Positions 19,551 through 29,795 of a stretch of 64,000 nucleotides of DNA are shown in pieces (the stretch's first letter is position 1; the number at the start of each line of letters is the position of its first letter). This DNA comes from Azorinus chamasolen. Taxonomy: Eukaryota; Mollusca; Bivalvia; Cardiida; Solecurtidae. The position numbers and the translations under genes were made by a program. Where the stretch lies: NCBI GenBank assembly GCA_963576725.1, contig OY755244.1:30632006-30696005 (forward strand), read 5' to 3'. The notes beneath the pieces were generated by a model that had not been told where the DNA came from, did not search any database, and was given only the letters and a program-made list of their open reading frames with translations.

Positions 19551-19632
19551 AGTGTGACAAACAGTTTGGTTCCTGATGAGACACTGAGTTATTCGACGTC
19601 TCATCTGGGTCTAAACTGTCTGCAAATGTTAT
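19551..19632 (+). mobile_element. T7 hairpin
   Basis: AAACAGTTTGGTTCCTGATG and GTCTCATCTGGGTCTAAACTG around CTGAGTTATTCGA. Confidence 0.7.
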
Positions 19633-19663
19633 TACAAAGTCATCAGTAGAGTGCTGAAAGTTA

Positions 19664-19870
19664 CAGTAAGACTGGACCTCTAAACTGGAATTCTAGTAGA
19701 GACTAATTTAGATAATTACAGGCAGGTTGCTGGTTAATGTGGGGTGAAAGTCATGCAGAAAGCTCCTATAGGAGCTTTCTGCATGACTTTCATTCTGCAT
19801 TAAGCTGCCACCTGTCTCCTAGACCAATATTTATACTAAATTTAACATCTAGTTTAGAGGCCTTTTACTG
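19664..19870. mobile_element. P MITE with CTCCTATAGGAG apex
   Basis: CAGTAAGACTGGACCTCTAA and inverse GAGGCCTTTTACTG, TA on both sides. The hairpin core GCAGAAAGCTCCTATAGGAG and its return is perfect for over 20 bp per arm. Confidence 0.9.
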
Positions 19871-20029
19871 TATAGCAAGATCTGGGATGAGATCATAACA
19901 GATCATAGTACATCATAATAACTATCCTATTTATACCCCAAGTATTCAAACACTCAGTCTCTCCTCTGCACCTTATCTAAAGCTGAATGATTCCGATTTG
20001 GCCCATTTTGGTCACTTGGAAATATAGTA

Positions 20030-20075
20030 GTGAATAGTGTACACCCTGATAAAATGTCTCCTTCACTGTTTGCCA
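20030..20075. mobile_element. TTAA-family hairpin scrap
   Basis: GTGAATAGTGTACACCCTGA, TCACTGTTTGCC. Confidence 0.3.
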
Positions 20076-20086
20076 AATCTAATACA

Positions 20087-20297
20087 TAAACCCTTACAAT
20101 GCTGAATTTTCAAATGGACTATTCCAAAATTCAAACAGGTCAAGCTTATGGTGAATATTTAGGGATTTTTCTAAAGAAAAGTAACATGACAAGCAGTGCA
20201 GACCCTGATGAAAGGGTTCCTCTAGGATCCCTCTCATCTGGGTCTACACTGTTTTCAAAGGACATTAGTGACACGTGTCCAGCACTGTAAGGGTTAA
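20087..20297 (+). mobile_element. T4 MITE, intact
   Basis: TAAACCCTTACAATGCTGAA to CAGCACTGTAAGGGTTAA, 211 bp; hairpin apex GTTCCTCTAGGATCC. Confidence 0.92.
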
Positions 20298-20404
20298 TTT
20301 CCAACATCTGAAGGATTCATATATAATTTATATGCAATGTTCACCACCATTCTGTTGAAAAGGATTATGTCATGAGTAATCTTTCCTCAGAAATACAATC
20401 TGAG

Positions 20405-20998
20405 CATCAAATGGTTTACACCTGATGAAGTGCTGTGATACTTGGCATCTGAAAAGCACTGTGATACTTGGCATCTGAGAAATGCTGTGATACTTGGCAT
20501 CTGAGATTTAGCACTGTCATACTTGGCATCTAAGAAATGCTGTGATACTTGGCATCTGAGAAGCAGTGATATTTGGCATCTGAGAAATGTTGTGATACTT
20601 GGCATCTGAGAAATGCTGTGATACTTGGTATCTGAGAAGCCCTGTGGTACTTGGCATCTGAGAAATTCTGTGACACTTGGTATCTGAGAAATGCTGATAC
20701 TTGGTATCTGAAAAATGCTGTGATACTTGGTATCTGAAAAATGCTGTGATACTTGGTATCTGAGAAATGCTGTGATACTTGGCATCTTAGAACCACTTGG
20801 CATCTGAGAAATGCTGTGATACTTTATATCTGAGAAATGCTGTGATACTTGGCATCTGAGAACCACTTGGCATCTGATAAATGGTGTGATACTTTGCATC
20901 TGAGAAATGCTGATACTTTGCATTTGAGAAGCACAGTTGTGATACTTGGCCTCTAAGAAACATTGATACTTGGCATCTGATTAGGGTCCAAACGGTTT
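20405..20998. repeat. 26-bp minisatellite inside a T7 hairpin
   Basis: The flanks are a T7 hairpin: left CAAATGGTTTACACCTGATG, right GGGTCCAAACGGTTTGC. Between them, about 20425-20985, lie roughly 22 copies of a unit like TGTGATACTTGGCATCTGAG (full unit about 26 bp). The unit matches the T7 apex side (ACTTGGCATCTGA), so it seems to have been amplified from within the hairpin. Long open frames here are only the repeat. Confidence 0.85.
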
Positions 20999-21001
20999 GC
21001 A

Positions 21002-21200
21002 TTAACCCATTACTCCATAAATACGCCTTATAGGAGCCCTCTGATCAGGGTCTGCTCTGTTTACTTATGATATAGATATGATTCTACAGTTTCTGCCATG
21101 GCCAAAACTTTCTGTGTAATTATGCTATTATAACAAATTCATCTAATTAATAGCAATTATGCATCATTTTTACATGAATATTCATGGAGGAAAGGGTTAA
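21002..21200 (+). mobile_element. T2 MITE, left hairpin arm deleted
   Basis: TTAACCCATTACTCCATAAA, TATAGGAGCCCTCTGATCAG, long arm to GGAGGAAAGGGTTAA. Confidence 0.85.
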
Positions 21201-21689
21201 AGTTATCCTGAATTTGCTGCTAGAGTGCAAATATCAATTAGATTGGACCAAAGATAAGATACTAAGTGATTGAAACTGTCATCATCATAGTTACCATTTA
21301 ACCCTTTCCCTGTTTCAGATATGTACATTTACCCCATCCATATACATACATGGTTAGTACATCTGATAACCAATAATCAATACTGTATAGGTCACAGTGG
21401 CTACACTATCTTCATACAGGTAACTGGAGATTTAGTGCTGATCTGACACCTGTCTTTTATAAGACACTCTAATAGCATTTCAACTTAACTTAAACTTTTA
21501 GGTTTCAGAATAAAGTTTGTAAGAAATTAAATTTTCTTTCCGATGATGTAATTTTCACATAGGTAAGGTAAATAAGAGTAAAAATACAGGAGGTGTAAAG
21601 AAATAAATTAGAAATTAAATCCAAACCAATGTACAAATAACTTATATATATTGTGGGGATATAAAACAAACAGAATATTAGGTTTTGAT

Positions 21690-21860
21690 TAGGGTCTACA
21701 CAATCTGTACTGATCAGGGTCTACACTATCTGACAGTACTGATCAGGGTCTACACTATCTGATAGTACTGATCAGGGTCTACAGTTATCTTACAGAAGTA
21801 ATCAGGGTCTACACTATCTGATAGTACTGATCAGGGTCTACACCATCTGACAGATCTACA
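21690..21860 (+). repeat. Tandem repeat, about 29 bp, built on a hairpin-arm motif
   Basis: Five to six copies of TGATCAGGGTCTACACTATC plus a short variable tail (TGATAGTAC). Degenerate copies of the core continue to about 22110. The core is the right arm of the TTAA-family hairpin. Confidence 0.8.
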
Positions 21861-22110
21861 TTGGTTATCAGGATCTACACTGTAATGCCAGACCTTGATC
21901 AGACAGGTTATATATATACAATCAGGGTACACGGTCAGGTTTTGTTTCAGGGTCTACATTGTTTATCTTATTTGTTAGAGGGTCTACACGTAAGTGTTGT
22001 TTTTATCTGAATAATGAATATACATTGTTGATCAAGTTTGGTCTGCATAGACACCGTTTGTGCGGTCTACACTGCCAGGCTTTGATCAGGGTCAGCACTT
22101 TGATCTGGGC

Positions 22111-23144
22111 CTGCAGTAAAGAAAAAGTATCTGTAGTCAAATCATCCAACTCACCAAAATGCCATCATTATGCATATGGGTCTGTTTCCATATACTAACT
22201 TATTCGACAATAAATCATCAGTTGCATCATTGTTGGTTGTTGCCGATCACACACATTTAGTGTGCGACTCGATCTCAAAACTCAAAAGAACTTCGATCAG
22301 GTTCATTATAAACTGCTCTAAATAATAGCTAGTTTTTAAATAATTGCTTAAATCTAAATCATGTTAAATACTTTTCGGTTTTAAATGAGTAATTTTGTAT
22401 TCAATTTACAAACAAATGTGTATCACCTCCAGATCAATTAATTGTGGAAATTGTGTCGAATAAAACTCGGCAAAATTCAAACAAATATTCTTCATAGATT
22501 TATTGACAGGATGTGACTTGCGTAAGGGAGAAATGTTAATTGCCTCTGCCCTCTGGGGCAGTAAAACCCCTATAATCGGATTAAAACCTGCTGTGTAAAA
22601 CAATAAATATGGCTGCCACTGTTTTCAGAAAATGAAAGGGTCAGTGTCTTCTGAGAATGAAAGGTCACATGTGATGTCGCGTGATTTATTGGGGCTTTAA
22701 ATTTCATTTGATTGGTCAAAGAGTACACACCCTTTTCTATATTAGCATATAACCTCCGACCCCAGCTCTGAGTCTGGGGGTTTCCTAATGATGTTTTATG
22801 ACGTACTTCCTGCTCAATGTTTGCAATTTTTTGCAAATGGCTGCCGAATTAAATAATGAGGCATTTACACGCATCAAATCATTGCGAAAGACATTTAAAT
22901 AGGTTGTATGGAAATGGAAACATACTCCTGGCAACTCAGTAAGTCCATATGAAATGCACAGTAGTAAAACTTAGAACCCTCATTGTATTTGATCGCCAAA
23001 AACACCGATAATTTATATAGCAACATAATGGTTTTTTCTTGTCAACTTTCGGTAAAGTGGTTGTTGTTTATGTTTGCATAAACTTTGACGTGTTTTTTCA
23101 AATGAAAATGTATTTAATATGCATTTAAAATCGAGACGCGTGAA
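22111..23144. other. GC-richer unassigned sequence
   Basis: Contains GATTGGTCAAA at about 22710 (a reversed CCAAT site), a CAGTAAAACCCCTATAATC P-like end at 22559 without a partner, and a short ATGGCTGCC frame at 22837 that stops after 21 codons. It could be a promoter region; no gene is supported. Confidence 0.35.
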
Positions 23145-23265
23145 AAGGCGGGTAAAACGGGTAATGGATAACCGCGGGATAAGGCGGGTATATCGGGGAA
23201 TTGATACACACGGGATAAGGCGGCTTGAACAGGTAATAGATACACGCGGGCTAACGCGTGTAGAA
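23145..23265 (+). repeat. Degenerate 36-40 bp tandem repeat, GC-rich
   Basis: About three units sharing a GGTAATGGATA-like part and a CGGGATAAGGCGG part, ending at the T1-like terminus. Confidence 0.6.
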
Positions 23266-23276
23266 CAGGGAAAGGG

Positions 23277-23700
23277 TTAAACCTTTTACCTTGTTAACCC
23301 TTACAATGTGGGAAACACGTCACTAATGTACTGTGCAAACAGTGTAAAGCCAGATGAGAGGGCTCCAAGAGGAGTCCCTCACCAGGGTCTGCACTGTTTG
23401 TCATGTTAGATTTTTCTTTAGAAATTCCTTAAATATTCACCGTAAGCTTGATGTGTTTGAATTTTGAAATAGTCCATTTGAAAATTCAGCATTGTAAGGG
23501 TTAATATTTCTGCAAGTATTCATGAACTGACTTTTTACAATGGCCAGTGAACCATGGAATGTTAATTTGGCTACAGTAGAAACTGTAGAATAAGATCTAC
23601 ATGTATATCATTCCATAAGGAAACGGCTGCCTGATCTGGGTCTACTTTAAAGTCTGTTTGCAAAGGTATTAAATATCATCTCCATGAGGTAACAGGTTAA
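23277..23700 (-). mobile_element. T2 MITE host
   Basis: TTAAACCTTTTACCTTG, then a nested T4, then TATTTCTGCAAGTATTCATG, AGTAGAAACTGTAGAATAAG, a collapsed hairpin and a right end at TTAA 23697. Its first TTAA is the last of the 2-kb element. Confidence 0.7.
23294..23504 (-). mobile_element. T4 MITE, nested in T2
   Basis: TTAACCCTTACAATGTGG to GCATTGTAAGGGTTAA, 211 bp, TTAA at both ends; hairpin GATGAGAGGGCTCCAAGAGG. Confidence 0.92.
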
Positions 23701-23817
23701 AGGTTGAAGACTATTTACATTGACTCATGACAATTACTTGATTCAAATGAATTAAATATGAGACCCATTCAAATATTGTATTTCTAATATTTTTGAGAAC
23801 CATGCCAATATTGGTAC

Positions 23818-24005
23818 TTTAAACCCTTTCCCTAATGATCATTCAATATGCATGATTTTATCACTTAATGAAAATTCATTAATTTAATCTTTATAATGTA
23901 AGCTTTGCAAAGGGAATTGTTGATTTAGACAAAACTGTAGGATCAGATCCATATAAATACAAATAGTAAACAGAGCAGACCCAGATCAATAGTATATTTG
24001 ATCTG
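23818..24005 (-). mobile_element. T2 variant, left part
   Basis: TTTAAACCCTTTCCCTAATG, ATTGTTGATTTAGACAAAAC, AACTGTAGGATCAGATCC, degraded hairpin. Same subtype as 30661-30908. Confidence 0.7.
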
Positions 24006-24057
24006 AGTACCCTAATTCTCCTGAGTATTAGGACAGACAAACTTACGCAAATAGTTA

Positions 24058-24355
24058 CAGGGTTGCCACAAAACAGAAGAAACAAAATTCCCTGACAATT
24101 CCCAGACAAAATTTCAAATTTCCCTGACACATTTCATCACGAAATTTTGGTCTTTCTGTCATAATTTATTTAATATGTTATGAATTTTTTAAAATATAAC
24201 ATTCATTCTCATGTTTTCAAAATTCCCTGACAATTCCCTGACATTTGCCTATATTTTCAAATTTCTCCGACAGTTTTCAAAATTCCCTGACAATACACTG
24301 ACCTTGAATTTTTTAAAAAATTTCCCTGACTTTTCCCTGACGCGTGGCAACCCTG
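24058..24355. mobile_element. CAGGG element with 5-bp target duplication
   Basis: CAGGGTTGCCAC and GTGGCAACCCTG ends, AGTTA on both sides (24053-24057, 24356-24360). The interior repeats AATTCCCTGACA-like units. Removing it restores a D arm. Non-coding. Confidence 0.85.
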
Positions 24356-24407
24356 AGTTAATACCCCGATCAAACTCTAATTACCCTAATTATTCAGACA
24401 GATAAAT

Positions 24408-24560
24408 TCAGGTGGTAGCTTAATGCAGGTAAAAAGTAATGCAGAAAGCTGCTATAGGAGCTTTCTGCATTACTTTTGCCCTGTATTAAGCAACCACCAG
24501 ATTTTTATGAACTCTATAATATGTTCAATGAATGAGTAGCCGCTTAGAACAGGTTAACTG
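24408..24560 (+). mobile_element. P MITE, left end missing
   Basis: AGGTGGTAGCTTAATGCAGG, GCAGAAAGCTGCTATAGGAG, right end AACAGGTTAACTG before TA. Confidence 0.8.
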
Positions 24561-24920
24561 TACGTCAGTCTAATTTAAAGTTAGCAAAATTATCAAAATG
24601 TTGCCAAATTGAATTTTTACGAGCCTGTGAAGGGGAGACAAAGGGTGTCAGAATACTTAGAAATTAGACTATAAGCTACTTGCCTAAATATGTCTGGCAC
24701 AATATTTACGGTAATGACACTTTGATATTTTTTCAAGGCGTCCTCCTCGTAACTTACTACGAGTGTGAACAGACATACAAAGCATAAAAGCATACACTAA
24801 TAAACAATTGATGCCTAAATGTCTCCCTACTTTCACAAAAATGTGAGGGTTTTTTTCTGCCAAAAAAATTGTCTGTCTGAATTTATATACTCTTTTCTGC
24901 ATATCTGACAATGAAAAACA

Positions 24921-26629
24921 AAACAAAACGAGGGCCATGATGGCCCTAAATTGCTCACCTGGTTACTATAGACATTATAAATTATGCATACACTGTATTT
25001 CTATGTAAAAATAAGTCAGCTTAAGATTGGGGCCAATATGAAACCAAGGGCCATAATTTTAGGCCTGGAGTTTAAAACTTGAACAATCTAAATAAAGGAA
25101 CATTAGATGATGCTTCATATAAGTTTCAAAGTTCCGGGCCTTACAATTTCACAGATTTTAAAGATTTTCCTATGAAAAACTGATAAGCCAGGGGCGGGGC
25201 CATTTTGGTCCAGGTGTCATAATTTGAACAATCTTGGTAGAAAACCATTTGATGATAATACATACCAAATTTCAAAGGTCTAGGCCTTACAGTTTAGGAG
25301 GAGAAGATTTTCAAAGATTTTCCTATGAAAAACTGACAAGCCCCTGGGCGGGGCCATTTTTGGTCCAGGGGTCATAATTTGAAAATCTTTGTAGAGGACC
25401 ATTAGATCATGCTACATACCAAATATCAAAGGTCTAGTCCTTACGGTTTCAGAGAAGAAGATTTTTAATGATTTTCCTATAAAAAACTGATAAGCCCCAG
25501 GGCGGGGCCATTTTTGGTCCAGGGGTCATAATTTGAACAATCTTTGTAGAGGACCAATTGATGATGCTACATACCAAATATCAAATGTCAAGAAGATTTT
25601 TAAAGATTTTCCTATGAAAAACTGATAAGCCCAAGAGCCGGGCCATATTTGGTCCAGGGGTCATAATTTGAACACTCTTTGTAGAGGACCATTAGATAAT
25701 GCTACATACCAAATATCAATGGTCTAGGCCTTACAGTTTCAGAGAAGAAGATTTTTAAAGATTTACCTATGAAAAACTGATAAGCCACGGGGCAGGGCCA
25801 TAATTTGAACAATCTTTGTAGAGGACCATTAGATGATGCTACATACCAAATACCAAAGGTCTAAGCCTTACAGTTTCAGAGAAGAAGATTTTTAAAGATT
25901 TCCTATGAAAAACTGATAAGCCCGAAAAGATACAATCAATTCACAGGGAAGAAAAAAAGGCCTAGGCCATTTCTTCCCCATCCCCAATCCCAAAAGGTAC
26001 AATCAATTCACAGGGGAGAAAAAAAGGCCTAGGCTATTTCTTCCCCCCTATCTGAAAAGATAAAATCAATTCACAGGGGAGAAAAAAAGGCCTAGGCCCA
26101 TTCTTCCCCCCCCCCCCAGGCTGAGGAGGGGGGGAAAACTGGACTAGGGGGGGAAAAAACTGACTAGGCCTTTTTTCCCCGGGGGAAAAAAAGGCCTGGG
26201 CCTTTTTTTCTCCCGAGGAAAAACTGGCCAGGGGGAAAGATAGGCCTGTTACACCGGGGCGGGGCCATTTTTGATCCTGGGGTCAAAATTTGAATAATCT
26301 TTGTAGAGGACCATTAGATCATTCTACATACCAAATATCAAAGGTCTAGGCCTTACGGTTTCAGAGGAGAAGATTTTTAAAGATTTTCCTAAGAAAAACT
26401 GATAAGCCCCAGGGCGGGGCCATTTTTGTTCCGGGGGACATAATTTGAACAATCTTTGTAGAGGACCATTAGATAATGATACATACCAAATATCAAAGCT
26501 CTAGGCTTTGTGGTTTCAGAGAAGATGTTTAAGTAAATTGTTGACGACGCACATACGCACGACGCCGGACGCCGGAGCCAGCCCCCTCACAATACCTCAC
26601 CTGGCACTTTGTGCCAGGTGAGCTAAAAA
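24921..26629 (+). repeat. B composite repeat 1
   Basis: Opens AGGGCCATGATGGCCCTAAA, TTGCTCACCTG; closes CACCTGGCACTTTGTGCCAG, GTGAGCTAAAAAG, after a GACGACGCACATACGC tract. The body is about eight tandem units of roughly 150 bp (GGCGGGGCCATTTTTGGTCC, AATTTGAACAATCTTTGTAG, TACATACCAAATATCAAAGG). This layout is widespread in bivalve genomes; its class is unclear. Confidence 0.85.
25925..26245 (+). repeat. Purine-rich tandem block inside B
   Basis: Three units of about 63 bp (AATCAATTCACAGGGGAG, AAAAAAAGGCCTAGGC, TTCTTCCCC), then a C run at 26107 and G/A-rich strings of AAAAAGGCCT type. It interrupts the 150-bp series. Confidence 0.8.
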
Positions 26630-26736
26630 GCAAGTATTTTTTGCACCAAGTTTGGTTTCTCTTCCTGCAATTCTTTCAATGAAAACATTTCTCCCATTTC
26701 TACTGAATGCCCCGATGGGGCCATAGGCAATCACTA

Positions 26737-26960
26737 ATAACCCTTTGAACACAGCAAAAAAGTGTACTTGCATTTGCAAACAGTGTATACCCAGATCAGA
26801 GGGCTCCTATAGGAGCCATCTTATCAGAGTCTGCACTGTTTGTCATTCAAAATCCTCTTGCAAACTACATGTATACCCTTTCATACTGATTTGACTCTTA
26901 TTTTTCAACAATGATGGACCGGACCATTCCACTTTGAAAATTAAGCACTCCAAGGGTTCA
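26737..26960 (+). mobile_element. T6 MITE
   Basis: TAACCCTTTGAACACAGC, AACAGTGTATACCCAGATCA, hairpin apex GGCTCCTATAGGAGCC, CTTTGAAAATTAAGCACTCC, AAGGGTTCA. Confidence 0.88.
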
Positions 26961-27206
26961 CCAATTCCATCATACAAAAGCTTTTCATGACTTTGCAATC
27001 AGAGTAAACCCAGGTCAGACGGCTCCTGTTGGAGCCATCTGATCAGGATCTTCTCTGTTTTCTTATCAAATTATAATAGATCTGGTTCAATAGTTTCTTC
27101 CAATACCAAACCCATCCTGTGTACATGTTCCATTGTAAATGTTCAGCTAATAAATAGTCATCATGCCATTATTTCTAACATTTAAAGTCACCATTTGAAC
27201 GGTTAA
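26960..27206 (+). mobile_element. T2 MITE, decayed ends
   Basis: AGCTTTTCATGACTTTGCAA, AAACCCAGGTCAGACGGCTC, long arm AGTTTCTTCCAATACCAAAC, end GAACGGTTAA. Confidence 0.75.
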
Positions 27207-27464
27207 AGTAATTACATAGACTTTATATCAATCTAATCCACATGTAATAAAGTATAAATCCCATAAAAATGTCCATGTGGACAATAATTATGACATTCAG
27301 AGTGACAGAATGGCAGTGAGACTATGGAACCATAATATATTTTGGTAGGATATTTGTCCCCGGAGGTTGACAGACTGTGGGTAACAAGTTACATACATCA
27401 ATTGCACTGAATATACTACCCCAGAACCATTGAACTCTTTCAATGTCGAATGGTCTATCATGGT
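27207..27464. other. Unassigned; weak exon-like block
   Basis: 27301-27344 lies between GACATTCAG and TTTTG/GTAGGA and reads SDRMAVRLWNHNIF in phase 0. It fits the end of E5 but not the start of E6, so it is not called. Confidence 0.2.
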
Positions 27465-27629
27465 TTAACCCTTTCCCTCATATAAAGGCCTTTTCACACA
27501 TTTGCAAACAGAGTAGACCCAGATCAGAAAGCTCCTAAAGGAGCTGTCTGATCAGCATCTGCCAATTTATTTACTTTTGTCATGATATAGATCTGATTCT
27601 ACAGTTATTTTACATTATAAAATTTTAGT
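27465..27629 (+). mobile_element. T1 short arm and hairpin with a T2-like tail
   Basis: TTAACCCTTTCCCTCATATA, AGACCCAGATCAGAAAGCTC and return, then GATATAGATCTGATTCTACA (T2 long arm). No right terminus. Confidence 0.7.
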
Positions 27630-27690
27630 GTTAGACAGCGTGGATCCTATCTGACACTACACTGCTTTCAATCTCATCTGGATGCAGGAA
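27630..27690. mobile_element. T7 remnant
   Basis: AGACAGCGTGGATCCTATCT, CAATCTCATCTGGATGCAGG. Confidence 0.45.
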
Positions 27691-27699
27691 TAATCACAT

Positions 27700-27749
27700 T
27701 GGTCACATGTATAGAAAAACTTCTCTAAAGTGACAACCAAAAAGAGGTC
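27700..27749 (+). mobile_element. P left end
   Basis: AAAACTTCTCTAAAGTGACA, ACCAAAAAGAGGTC; stops at TTAA, where the next element starts. Confidence 0.55.
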
Positions 27750-27894
27750 TTAACCCTTTCCTTCATATAAATGTCTTTTCACACATTTGCAAATATAGCA
27801 GACCAAGATCAGATGGATCCTATAGGAGCTGTCTGATATGGGTCTTCTCTGTTTGCAGGTGCATGAAAAGGCATTTTTTGAAGGAAAGGTTTAA
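27750..27894. mobile_element. Short-arm/short-arm TTAA element (145 bp)
   Basis: Left TTAACCCTTTCCTTCATATA and right AAGGAAAGGTTTAA are both T1 short arms, on either side of a hairpin with apex GATCCTATAGGAGC. The whole element is one long imperfect palindrome, with no long arm. Confidence 0.88.
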
Positions 27895-27989
27895 CAAGCA
27901 AATTTAAACATGTGGCAACCACATTAAAGCCAGATTTTTCTGTGTTAACAATTTACTTAATGATTTCAATTGATATAGAGTTTTTATTG

Positions 27990-28830
27990 ATATAGGTTTA
28001 AATGTTGCTTCAACAGTTTCAGTTAAGCTATCTGCATACCAAATATAAATTGTCTAGCATATGTAGTTCAGAACAAATTTTTTATGACAGCCAAGTTTTC
28101 AAAATAGTGACCTTGACCTGATTTCAGGTATCTTTATGTCATCTGTAAGGTCCTTACCAAAGCTATCTGAATACCAAAGGTGAATTGCCTAGCATTCGTG
28201 GATCAGAAGTTATAGCAAAATGTTAAAGTTTGTTAAAAACAGCCAAGTTTTAAGAATAGCGACCTTGACCTTGACCCAATTCATATATCCTTGTATCAAC
28301 TGAAAGGCCTTTACCAAAGCTATCTCCATACATATATGAATTGTCTAGTATGTATGTGGTTCAGAAGCTAAGATAAAATGTTGAAGTTTTTCAATGATGG
28401 CCAACTTGTCAAAATAGTGACCTTGAACTTGACTTTATTTCAAACATCTTTATAATCAACTGAAAGGCCTTTATCAAAGCCATATATATATATATATACC
28501 AAAGATGAGTTACCTAGCATTTCTAGTTCAGAATTTATTTGAGCAATGTTCAGAATTTATTTGAGCAATGTTAAAGTCTGCTAAAATTGGCAAAGTTTTC
28601 TAAATAGTGACCTTGACCTTATTTCATGTATCAAGCGAAAGGCCTTCACCAAAGCTATCTGCATACTAAATATAAATTGTCTAGCTTAAGTATTATTCAG
28701 AAGTTATAAGCAATGTTAAAGTTTTGTTAACAACAGCACGCTGCCCGCCAACAAGCCCTTCCAACCGGCCGCCTGGTTTTCGGCAAACTATAAGCTGAGA
28801 TTTTTTTCGAAAAATCTGATCCGGCTAAAA
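27990..28830 (+). repeat. GACCTTGACC tandem repeat, about 170-bp unit
   Basis: Four to five units with CTATCTGCATACCAAATATA, ATTGTCTAGCAT and ATAGTGACCTTGACC, closing with a GC-rich CTGCCCGCCAACAAGCCC stretch and CGAAAAATCTGATCCGGC. Typical of bivalve dispersed repeats. Confidence 0.8.
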
Positions 28831-29097
28831 ACAGGTAGACATTGAGTTCTTAAGGTTTTATGGAGAATTTTCTTTTACATCTGACCTCAGAAATGGTCTT
28901 CCAGGTTTTTCATATCTTTTGCAACAAAACAACAAAAAAGGAATCCTGGTGTTTATTGATTCCTGCTAACTGATGGTAAATAGCACCTTGGTAATTACTG
29001 ACAATTCATCTCAAGTCTTGTTTACAGAGAGTATACAGATGTACAAAAGATAGGCACCAAATTGTGTTACTCTAACTACCCTAAGAATCATGCTGCC
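28831..29097. other. Unassigned
   Basis: No repeat family recognised. CTAACTACCCTAAG at 29081 is a D-like end. Confidence 0.35.
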
Positions 29098-29352
29098 TTA
29101 ACCCTTTCTCTCTTCTATGTTTATCACCAATTTCAATACCTACTGAATTTTCATGGACAAAATAGTTAAAATGAAATATCGAAGGCGGAACATTGCAGCC
29201 ATTTAGAAAGTAAAGACAAAGATCTTTGAAATTCTATTAGCAAACAGAGCAGACCCTGATCAGATGGCTCCTCTAGGAGCCGTCTGATCTGGGTCTGCTC
29301 TGTTTGCAAATGCGTGAAAACACGTTTATATGAGGCAAAGGGAAAGGGTTAA
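29098..29352 (-). mobile_element. T1 MITE, intact
   Basis: TTAACCCTTTCTCTCTTC to GGGAAAGGGTTAA, both TTAA present; hairpin CTCCTCTAGGAG apex. Abuts a second T1 in the same orientation. Confidence 0.92.
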
Positions 29353-29588
29353 GTCCCTTTCCCTGTTCTATATGTATTCCAAATTTCAATACCTACTGAA
29401 TATTCATGGACAAAATAGTTATAACGAAATATGAAAGGTGGAACATTCTAAACATTTTAACAAGTATAAAATCAGCTATCAAATTCCATTAGCAAACAGA
29501 GCAGATCCTGTAGGAACCATCTGATCATGATCTAGTTCTACTCTGTTTGCAAATGCGTGAAAAGTGTTTCTATGAAGGAAAAGGGTTA
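29352..29588 (-). mobile_element. T1 MITE, tandem with the previous one
   Basis: GTCCCTTTCCCTGTTCTATA to GGAAAAGGGTTAA. The left hairpin arm is partly deleted (GCAGATCCTGTAGGAACC). Confidence 0.88.
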
Positions 29589-29621
29589 AACATTTTATAT
29601 CAAATGAATTCTATTGTCAAG

Positions 29622-29732
29622 ACTGACAACCTGTTCCTCTCTAAAAATTCAATGTTGAAGGGTCTAAAGTTCACTTCCCTAGGCGACTTTCTCTTTGGCC
29701 ATGACTATCTACAACTTGCAACAAAAACAAAA
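29622..29732 (+). CDS. Possible exon E6
   Basis: 37 codons, phase 0 to 0, from a weak acceptor (CTATTGTCAAG) to donor AAAA/GTATAG. The translation includes KNSMLKGLKFTSLGDFLFGH and DYLQLATKTK, and the GC content is above that of the neighbours. The frame is open upstream to 29547 through the T1 end, so the true start is unclear. Phases match E5 and E7. No family recognised. Confidence 0.22.
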
Positions 29733-29795
29733 GTATAGGCATCTTACTGACAAGTTGCTGTAAACTACAGTATCCAGTTGTATTGTTACAACAAG

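Larger units (their letters stand above)
21298..23280 (+). mobile_element. Possible 1,983-bp TTAA element
   Basis: TTAACCCTTTCCCTGTT at 21298-21314 and its exact inverse AACAGGGAAAGGGTTAA at 23264-23280. The ends are T1-like but the inside is not. It contains a tandem array from 21690, a GC-richer stretch (22200-23150) with CCAAT-like sites on both strands, and a second array near the right end. No frame over 90 codons exists, so there is no intact transposase. It may be a longer relative of the TTAA MITEs, or two unrelated T1 ends. Confidence 0.4.
24006..24680 (+). mobile_element. D element, interrupted twice
   Basis: Parts visible: ACCCTAATTCTCCTGAGTAT and CAGACAAACTTACGCAAATA, then a CAGGG insertion, then the rest of the arm to 24407, then P sequence, then GTCTAATTTAAAGTTAGC (as in the D at 50934). 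Confidence 0.6.

Noticed and set aside
16672..20290. Recurring peptide SADPDERAPL...LSSGS in short frames (6184, 16672, 16766, 20099, 62525)
   Set aside because: It is the translation of the MITE hairpin, present wherever the stem lacks a stop; not a protein domain.
20387..21002. Overlapping minus-strand frames rich in QHFSDAKYHSI
   Set aside because: Produced by the 26-bp minisatellite; frame changes follow unit length changes.
22570..22836. 88-codon minus-strand frame
   Set aside because: No splice context or domain recognised; overlaps a likely non-coding, CCAAT-containing region.
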